Assembly (NCBI GenBank): GCA_023105745.1
Contig: JALGQZ010000002.1
Coordinates: 82,663,785-82,727,784, forward strand
Reading direction: 5' to 3'
Source of the DNA: Austropuccinia psidii
Taxonomy: Eukaryota > Basidiomycota > Pucciniomycetes > Pucciniales > Sphaerophragmiaceae
DNA: 64,000 nucleotides
Positions within the stretch are counted from its first letter, which is position 1; every line of letters starts with the position of its first letter. The notes under the pieces were generated by a model. That model saw only the letters and a list, made by a program, of their open reading frames with translations, made no database searches and had not been told where the DNA came from. Shown piece after piece: positions 55,818-64,000 of this stretch. Position numbers and translations under genes: made by a program.

Positions 55818-57324
55818 TGTGAGCCTTGAGGTATATTTTACATACCCAAATAGGCCACAACTTTCTTTGAAAATAAATTCTGAACTATGCATAACCCATA
55901 AGTCATGCATATATTCAAAATTCATCATTTGTTATTTCAAAGAAGATGAATATGTTCTTTGTGAGTAAGTAAATCCATGTATTTAAGGCCAGATTTGGAT
56001 TCTACACAAAATTTCACCTAGGGTAGATCCATAGAGTGAATAAGCTTAAATGAACTCTAAGAGGTGGTAATATGGAAAATACCTCAATACCACATAAAAG
56101 AATTGTTAAAAAAGAAATTCTCAATTTCATGCCAAAATAATGGGAATGTGAGGAATCCCATGTTAAATATACACTAAGAATAGTGTTATGCATGTTTGTG
56201 GCACTTATTATTATGGTATTATTACATACAGTTTTGATACACCCATATTGGATATCAGTCTTTAGGCCTTAATTTCTATTTTTGACATGAAAATGGCTAA
56301 GGGGGTCAAAATACATAAAAGAGAGCCAGGGTTCCCAAATTGTCAGCCTGTGACTCAAAACCAGAGCACAAGCATGACAGCCAAATACCATAAACTAATG
56401 TAAAGCCAAGATACTACCAAAACATGGAGCTGAGCCAAATCAACTTAAAAGGTATCAAAAGAAAGAGGAATCCCACTTTGCTCCAAAAATACAAGTCTCA
56501 TAATCATAGGACAAAGAATAACAAAGTTATTCCTGCTCAAAGTTGTTGCTGAGCATAAACCTTAATTTTCACCTCTCATCTGAAATCCAGAGGAAGAAGC
56601 TTAACCCCATCAAATGGGTATTCAAAATAAATTTCTAAGTCAGGGCTATCCAATGGTACTAGCCAAATTGAGCTAGCATCAGAATTACTGAAGTTATGAC
56701 CAAAATAAGGTCAAATAAGGTGTAAAAAAATATTCACCTCTCATCTAGCTTCTACAGTTTTAGTGTGAGATACCTAAAGTGAGGTATTTTTGGGAAGAGC
56801 ACAATCAGGGCTACCTGATGGTTCCATCCATTTCCCCATATCTCATCTAGAACAAAGGTTATGGGGCAAATAAGCTACATATAGATTTTAAGCAAATCAT
56901 ACATATGTACAAAAAATCTTGTACATGGCATACCTTTTCCATATGCAATGATAGCTATTTTAAATGAGGTACTATTTTGTAGAACACATCCAGGGCTACA
57001 CAATGAGCCAACTTTGACCTTTATATCTCAAAAAACAACAAGGTTATGGCAGTTTTCAGGTCAAAATCCCAGTTAGCCCAATACAGCTTTACTATGGGAC
57101 AATATCCCATAACTATGATTATGAGGTGTCAAAAAGAAAAAGGAGCTTGTTTATACTTCAATACCTCATATTTGGACCAATACTGGGGTCCTGTACAGGT
57201 TCTGTACAGCATTCTATGCATAATACATGTCAGAAGAGGGCTATGTGGTCCCCAGATGAAAATTTCCATCCTGTATTGGTGAAAACTGCCCAGATGAGGT
57301 TTCAAAACAACATCTGAGCCCAAT
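55818..57324 (+). mobile_element. Family A-like LTR fragment with a different inner part (A2)
   Basis: The first about 520 bp, from TGTGAGCCTTGAGGTATAT to GAGAGCCAGGGTTCCCAA near 56338, match A0 (33007-33528). After that the sequence leaves the A0 pattern. It contains three diverged units, each with CAGGGCTAYCYRATGG-like words (near 56642, 56805 and 56990) preceded by a GAGGTATT-type block. This may be a distinct subfamily or a recombinant LTR. It is cut on the right by the solo LTR C2, and I do not find its 3' end. Confidence 0.65.
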
Positions 57325-59473
57325 GGTAAGGTTTTTCTATGAAACTCTTGATAATAGTAACAATATCAAGATTACTATGACTGTCCTCAGTAGAAAAATA
57401 TAATATAACAAAATATTATAACCACAAATTAAATATAATTATTGAAATAATTATATTAAGAAATAAATTTAACTATTATTATATAATATAATAATAATAA
57501 AATATCAATAATTATAATAAATTATAATTATTCTATTATTGTTATAGTCACTGAAAATTATAACAATAAGAAGTGTAAAGCTGTTAATGAGAAAATTACA
57601 TGTGGAAAATATAAATATTGAGCCACTTATAAACAATATGAATATTATTTATAAGATAAAACTATAACACACACTGTGCGGATATAATTCTTATAAAAAA
57701 TTCTATATAAAAAAACTAATAATAGATAAAAAAATTAGAGAGTTTTAGAGAAAAACTTACTTATAATATATAATTAATATACCAAGTCAAATACAACAGT
57801 TATTATATTAAATAATTATTATAAGTTAAAAACATGCCAAAAATCAATATTTTAGAAGATAAAACATTCTCTTCATAATAGGAATATGATTCAAATAGTT
57901 TCTAAGAGTAATTTTTGTATTTTAAAAGATATTTTAAGACAATACTTTTATAAAATAAGATATATTATTGGTGACTACAACAATAATATAATTCCTATTA
58001 TTTAAATTCTTTAATTTAAGATCTATAAAGAATGAAATACTTAATAAATACTTTTATAATAAGATTTAATATATAATAAAACTTTACCTGCTTAAATGTC
58101 TAATATAATTGGATTGGATTGAATTGATGGACAAAAATAGTGATGAATAGACTCTTTTTATGTCTGCAGAGCAGCTCTCATGATTCATAATGGATATTGA
58201 GGGCGTTCTCAGGTAAAAGCTGAAAAACCATGCTTAAAAATAAGGTTCTTAACTTAAGGTAACTTAATTTGAATTCCAATTTGAAGTTACTGGTGTTATC
58301 CTTAGTTCCAAGTAGCTTTAATCCTCATTTAAGCTAGTTATGTGAATTTTTAATATAAAATAAGTTTATTTATATTAAGGCTCATCACATGAACAACTTG
58401 AAAATAGAGTTTCAAGTAAAAATCTTATAAAATCAATTTTTAATTGATTTTCAAAGAAATATTAATTTTCTCTAAGTATAATTACAAGAGTAATTTTCCA
58501 GGCTAATCACCAAGAAACCCTGCTTATAAAAGATACTCAACCTTTCATTTATACACAGATAACGTTGAATTGTAAGCTGTGTGAAGCTTTCAAGCAAATC
58601 CATTAAGAATTTGATTTTTAATGAATTTTTGAAGTTATTGTTATTTTTCAATGTAAAATAGCAATAGACACTAAATCTTAGCTTTTGATAAGGTTTTGAT
58701 ACTTGTAACTTTAACGTTTTAAGCTTATTGAAGCTTTGACAGCTCTAAAAACTTTGATTTGAAGCTTGCATATTGGGATTTACCCTTTGGAAGCTTGAAA
58801 TTCCTGTCCAAACTGGGATAAAACCAGTTTAAACTTTAAGGTTGGATCAAAGTCTACTCTTAAAGCTTAAATAAGGTTGAAAATCCTCCAATACAGGTGG
58901 AAAACCTTAATTTAATCCTTGCAGATCCAAAAAGCTGGTACCCCAGCTCTGTTTGGTCTTTTTGTGTGGATTTTGCCCTTTTATTTATTTAAAGCCATAC
59001 TATGGCCTTAAACACTTTTAAGTTGAGCTCATGCAGGATTTACATTGTGTATGGAAAATCCTTAGCCAATTCAGTAAATATACACAACACCTCAATTTTC
59101 AACTAAAATTGTGGTAAGTTTGCATAAACCTTATGCAAATTTAAATTTAAGCTTATTTAAGCTTAAATTTAACAATTGTAAAAAAATGTTAAAAAAGTTA
59201 CATTAATACTGTGAGATTCTTGAATCTTCTAATAGCTTAAGAAATAAGCATTTTTGGGTATAGCACCCTATGGCTGTACCCTAGGTTATTTTTGGTGTAG
59301 AATCCAAAAATGACATAATAATTATAAATTTGTTTATCCAAACAAAAGCTATACTTATTTTGTGTTATTTTTCATTTTAATATCAACTGGAAAACCTGTT
59401 CAAGACCAAATCAGCTGTATATAAAGTTATTTGTGGCCTTATGGTTATGTCATATATACCTCACAGGCTCACA
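57325..59473 (-). mobile_element. Solo LTR, family C, copy C2 (2149 bp)
   Basis: In reverse orientation it matches C1 over its length. The plus strand starts GGTAAGGTTTTTCTATGAAAC and ends CTCACAGGCTCACA. The flanking pentamers CCAAT (57320-57324) and CAAAT (59474-59478) match at four of five positions. GGTACC at 58937-58942 is its version of the shared GGGTACCC core. Confidence 0.88.
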
Positions 59474-59647
59474 CAAATACAGGCTATAAAGCCATTGTGA
59501 AAACCACAAGCAAGTCCTTGGAAGTGAAAAATCTTCATTTCCTCTACATGGAAAGGTCTAGCAGACTTTTTCATCCAATTTTAGGATAAAAGGGGACCTT
59601 TTCTCCACCAGAAAAGGTTTCCTTAACCTGTTCTCAAATTCCTACAT

Positions 59648-59674
59648 AGTACAACTGTCAAAGACAGTTGTACT
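59648..59674. repeat. Perfect 12-bp inverted repeat with 3-base loop
   Basis: AGTACAACTGTC, AAA, GACAGTTGTACT form a perfect stem. It lies in the otherwise unassigned stretch 59474-59910. It is not followed by a T-run, so it does not look like a terminator. Confidence 0.7.
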
Positions 59675-59917
59675 CTTGGAAAACAAGTCAGGTATACTTT
59701 AAATTTAAGTATTGTAGTTCTTATGATAGTAATCCAACTGGTAAGACTGCAACCAGGGCTTTCAACAGTGCTCACCACCACTATTTCTTAATAGTAAAGT
59801 CCTTATTACTCTATTTTGAACCCTTATCAATCATACCAAACCTTTCTATCAGTTTTTACCATGTCACAGCTATAGTTAAAGTTGTATATAGCCTTATTAT
59901 AACTTCATCATAGACTC

Positions 59918-61158
59918 AGCCTGGTAAAGAGAAGACTCTCACACTTGTCAAGCGGGATTTTCACTGGTCTGGTAGGACTCAATTAATCAAGGATTATGTT
60001 TCATCCTTTCAACAGTGTTCAAGAAATAAGAATATTCATCAAAAGAAGTTTGGATTCCTCAAACCTCTTCCAATTCCAAATATTCCTTGGACTTTTCTTT
60101 CAATGGACTTCATCACTCAATTGTCACTTTCCAATTCCTTTGACTCAATCCTTGTAATAGTGGACAGATTCTCAAAAATGACAGTTTTCATTCCAACAAT
60201 GTCTTCAATAACTTCACTGGATTTGGCCCATTTAGTAATCAAGAATATTTTCTCAAAGCATGGCCTTCCTTCAAGAATTGTCGGTGATAGAGGTTCCCTC
60301 TTTGTTTATTCTTTCTAGACCAATTTATGTCAGCAGCTCATAATTTCAAGAGATCTTTCAACTTCTTATCATCCTGAAACTGATGGACAAACAGAGAGTG
60401 TAAATCAGATACTAGAACAGTACCTTTGTATGTATGTCCGCTATCATCAAGATGAGTGGCACACCTGGCTCCCTCTGGCTGAATTTTCTTACAATAGCTC
60501 TGACCACTATTCAACAAAACAGTCACCATTTTTCCCTGTTTATGAAATATATCCACATTTTGACTCAGCTCACATTACTCAAGACACTCCTGCTGGAAAT
60601 TTATAAAAAAAAATCTAATAAGTACAGCAAGATGTCAAGAGAGAACTTGAAGCTGCCATAAACAGGTTTAAGAGGTATGCAGATAAAAGTAGAGAAAATC
60701 CACCTGTTTTCAATCTTGGTGACATGGTATGGCTTTTCTCCAAGAACATTAAATCAACAACACTGACCAAAAACCTTTCAAAAAGATTTTTGGGTCCTTT
60801 TACAATCTTGAATAAAGTTGGTACTCATGTCTACCATCTCAATCTTCCACCTCAATGGAAATCCATCCACCCGGTATTCTATATTTCCGTCCTTGAACCA
60901 GTCAAGAAATTGAAAATCCCAAATCAGCATCAAGAGCCTCCTCCTCAAATGATTATTGAAGAATAGGAATTGCAAATATCTCAAATACTTTATTCCAAGA
61001 TCAAGAGAGGAAAATTGTTGTATTTGGTGGAATGGAAAGGTTTTGGTCAAGACCCAGAAAGATCCACTTGGGAACAAACTGAAAACCTCAAGAATTGTCC
61101 TGAGCTTTTTAAGGATTTTTATTCTTCATATCTTGAAAAGCCAGGACCCAATTCTTAA
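59918..61158 (+). pseudogene. Integrase and chromodomain of E2
   Basis: The core reads LSMDFITQLSLSNSFDSI with the first aspartate intact, VDRFSKMTVFIPTMSS, GLPSRIVGDRGSLFVYSF and YHPETDGQTESVNQILEQ, so the D-D-E triad is retained, unlike in E1. It continues WLPLAEFSYNSSDHYS and LFSKNIKSTTLTKNLSKR, then LPPQWKSIHPVFYISVLE. The chromodomain ILYSKIKRGKLLYLVEWKGF with QDPERSTWEQTENLKNCPEL ends at 61158. Stops at 60317, 60604 and 60963 and a frame change near 60600 interrupt it. The zinc finger has lost one cysteine (SFQQC). Confidence 0.88.
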
Positions 61159-61874
61159 AGAGGCTGATTTTTTATTCTGCTTGGTGGGGAGAGGAATTAC
61201 ATAAAGTACCACTCCTTGTATGCAGCGTTAGAGGTATCCTACCCTTTTTTGCAAGAATCACCTTGGCCACTCTGTGAGCACTTGTAAATTTCCTGGACAC
61301 AGGACTCTGTCCAAGCATTCAACATCAATTACAAACCTTATGGCCATTTCCACTTGGGTTAATGGACCATTCACTGTTCAATTCAAATTCATTCTTTCAT
61401 CGAATTTATTTTCTTTTTATGGCACTGGCGGGAGTGATAATTAACAAAGGTAAGTTCCTCTCCTGTTGTGCACTTCCCTGAGGGGTCTACAATCTTTCAA
61501 AACATCACATTGGCCACTCTGTGAGCACTTGGAATCAAATCTTTTTTTTCCGGGTTCTTGGCCAATGTAAATCAATTTTCAACTTCAGTGAACAAGATTG
61601 GACTCTCCTAAAAATTAAGTTCTCTTTATTTCTTTTATTCCTTTATTTTCTTTCATTTCATTCCTTATTTGAAAACTTTTTTGTTTTTTTACGTAAAATT
61701 CAACTGATTAACAATCATCAATCATGAATCCAAGGTCAAAAGAAGATCAAGAAATTCCCGCATCATATTTCAATTGTTCCTCTTGAATCCCTACCTGAAC
61801 TCTTTCCAATTTTCCTGAACAGGATTTACCTTTTATTGGTGCTCAGGAGCTCACTATTGTAAGGTGGGGGGTAC
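61159..61874 (+). other. 3' non-coding region of E2
   Basis: It has the same layout as 46483-47255 in E1. There are two diverged repeats around CACCTTGGCCACTCTGTGAGCAC (61258-61280) and CACATTGGCCACTCTGTGAGCAC (61505-61527), each preceded by an AAGTTCCTCTCC-like or AGTACCACTCC-like word. The purine tract AAGGTGGGGGGTAC follows and ends at the LTR. Confidence 0.6.
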
Positions 61875-63370
61875 TGTCAAAAACCATGGCAATTACCCTC
61901 TGTACTTTCATATGGCATATCAATGCCATATACATTTTATGGCAATTTGGCCATATGCATCATTCTTGGCCGGATTGGCTATTTCTTCTTTCTTGGACTT
62001 TTATAGCCATTTCACCATCTGGGGTGAACTTGGCCCTTCCTGGCCATAATCTGATTTTGGAAAACTTTTGGTATTTTCCATTCAACAGGGAAAATACAGC
62101 CCAGAAGGCTGTATTTGTCTTTTTAAGCTTTAAATACAGATTTGTGAATTTTTCACATTTAGCCCATTTATGCTATTTTCCCATTAATTATGGGAAATAT
62201 GGCCAAATGGCCATATCAGGCCATTGGGGGAATGAATTCAACATTTTTCCATTTTGTGCACTTTTTCACATTTTATGCATTTTTGCACATTTTGCGCATT
62301 TTTTGCACACTTTGCACAAATATGGTCTTAGTACTGTATAAGCTGTTTTTGGCCAAAACACTCCAGAACACTTTGAAACTTCTGAAGGCCCCAAAAACCA
62401 ACTTTCATGCATGATCCTCCTGGCACCCTTTCAAAGACCTTTGGTGACTTTCACCCTTCAATAACCAAAAGTGCCATAAATGGTGTTATACACCATTATG
62501 CATCTTTTCTCACCAGAAATCCAATTGTGCTAATATCACATGGTTATTCCAACATTCCATAAGTCATAAAGGCATCACATCATCCAGAAGATTCATCAAG
62601 GCTCAAGGACAAAGGTTACTCTCAAATACCAATGACACCATCAAGCAGTCATTGGGTATTCTCATTCACAGTATTCCTCCAAGGTAATACTGGCAGTTCA
62701 TTCTCAAGGGATATTCAAGAGGCAGTTCCAAAACAATTTTCCAAGTGTCAATGCTCCATCAATCCACCTTGGCCACCACATTCATTCAATACAGTCTGGA
62801 TTCATCCAGACCTGTATTTTCAATCCTTAACCATGGGAATATTATTAAACCCAGTTCAATTCTCATTTTGGCAAGGTATACATTCCATCAGACAATCAGA
62901 ACATCCTCCAGCATTCAATACAGATCAGCTGTCAGCCTGAAGGAGCAAAGCTCTCAGCTTTTCACATATACCAGCCTCCCTTGACCCTGGGGTATTTTTC
63001 CCAGCTAATTAATATATTTTTATTTTATTTTATCTTTTTATTTTTTAAGTGAATACTGATATTATCAAGTCAGTCATTTATCACCTTTCCTTTTCTTTCC
63101 TTGCCTGTCAGTGGATCTTGGTGATCATATCCTTTGCTAAGTCTATTGTTCATTCTGGCCAGTTGAAACAGTGATTAAGGACTTACTTGGTTGGCTCTTT
63201 TGCCATTTGTATTCCTCTCCTCTTATTGCATCTGATCTTGTACTTGCATATTTTCTTAGAGAAATTTCATTCTTTTATTTTATCTTATTCAATCTTTGGA
63301 GTCTTCCATGTGAGTTCCCTGATTACTGAGTTCCAGGCCATCCTTGTTTTCCCCAAGAGCCCCTCTGACA
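61875..63370 (+). repeat. 3' LTR of E2 (1496 bp)
   Basis: It begins TGTCAAAAACCATGG and ends CCCCTCTGACA. It is homologous to the E1 LTRs. Around 62251-62320 it carries an array of TTTTGCACA-like words, longer than in E1. Confidence 0.92.
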
Positions 63371-64000
63371 ATACTGTAATAAGAAAGAAATTTAAGTTTT
63401 ATTTATCAATAGCCTTCAGACATAAAAATAAATTTATGCAAGGAACCCCCACTAAAACTACACAGTATTTCCATGAAAACACAAGTACACAGCCACATTA
63501 AAAAACAAAAAAGTTTTAAATCAATGAGGCTAAAATGAAATACAGAAATCATTATATTTCTGCACTACACAGAATTCTTAACCTACATCCAAGAGGCTGC
63601 ACAGATGTATAATGCAATACCTGTTCCAAATCACCTCATCCCACCATAAAAGTTTCAATATTTTCAGAAAATAATTCCATGAAACTTTCCCCAGACTAGA
63701 AGCTTTAGACATATAGCATTTTTATTAATGAGACTGTTTCAATAAGCTAAATATATTCAGCATTACTTACCAGAAATGACATCATTTCAAAGTTCTTTAC
63801 TAGCATAAACATATAATATTATATAATAATACATACAAATGGTGGTAAACTTTGGAAACTGAAATCATTTGAGATTAATAATCAACAAGAACTATCCCAG
63901 CCAAAACAAAAAAAGAAGTCCAAGTCCCTTATCTTTTAGTGCCTCTATTGGAATTCCAAGTAGTATAAATTGAGGGAATCTCTACCTATTTTCTGACTTC
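63371..64000. other. Sequence right of E2, nothing recognised
   Basis: No protein motif or RNA gene can be supported in these 630 bp. The longest frame across the LTR boundary is not meaningful. Confidence 0.5.

Larger units (their letters stand above)
59911..63370 (+). mobile_element. 5'-truncated chromovirus, family E, copy E2
   Basis: The copy starts within the integrase zinc-binding region (QPGKEKTLTLVKRDFHWSG near 59918) and continues through the integrase core, chromodomain and 3' LTR (61875-63370). No gag, protease or RT and no 5' LTR are present. The left edge near 59911 lies in unassigned sequence, not at another LTR, so a deletion probably removed the rest. The pentamer after the LTR is ATACT. 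Confidence 0.88.

Noticed and set aside
1..64000. tRNA or rRNA genes
   Set aside because: No cloverleaf-like segment with conserved A and B boxes, and no rRNA core sequence, was noticed. A covariance-model scan would be needed to exclude them.

Overview
This is about 64 kb of very AT-rich eukaryotic repeat DNA. It contains one recognisable spliced gene and otherwise consists almost entirely of nested, decayed LTR retrotransposons of the Ty3/gypsy superfamily. Short GT-AG introns of about 60 bp, the style of the Myb/SANT-like gene, and Gag-Pol polyproteins that resemble those I know from rust fungi point to a basidiomycete of the order Pucciniales. An Austropuccinia psidii-like rust with a huge, AT-rich genome is my best guess. 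The order is fairly likely; the species is inference only.

Layout. 1-624: a 57-bp minisatellite with 11 copies. 1499-2713: a minus-strand Myb/SANT-like gene with four exons, preceded at 2841-2972 by clustered GGGATTT words that may be the end of a DNA transposon. 2973-7390: AT-rich sequence with nothing recognisable. 7392-13404 and 25846-26274: an ancient plus-strand gypsy element (G0). It is split by a solo LTR of family C (8313-10451) and by a solo LTR of family A (minus strand, 13405-25845). That family A LTR is itself split by a complete family B element (15058-25599). 26275-38246: a complete minus-strand family D element carrying another family A solo LTR (33007-34916) in its gag. 39301-48730: a complete plus-strand chromovirus (family E). 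49856-51250: a minus-strand solo LTR of E, abutting a truncated family C LTR (to 52515). 52690-53190: a degenerate tandem repeat. 55818-57324: a family A-like LTR fragment with internal repeats. 57325-59473: a family C solo LTR. About 59911-63370: a 5'-truncated family E copy that keeps integrase, chromodomain and 3' LTR.

Target-site duplications of 5 bp support the insertion order. They are perfect for B (CTTAG), A1 (CTTGT) and A0 (GCAAC), and match at 4 of 5 positions for C1, C2, D and E1. G0 is oldest among the nested set, then C1 and A1 landed in it, and B landed in A1. D is older than the A0 it carries. Every coding copy has stops or frameshifts, and B and E1 have lost a reverse-transcriptase catalytic aspartate.

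The most interesting signal is at the 5' end of gag in families B and D, and in the fossil G0. A second reading frame (frame b) overlaps gag, aligns between the elements and ends just where the capsid region starts. In B and D a candidate phase-1 intron has its acceptor 11 to 15 bases after the A of the Gag AUG. Splicing would therefore remove the Gag start and join an upstream exon to frame b. This suggests a splice switch between Gag-Pol and a second, overlapping protein.
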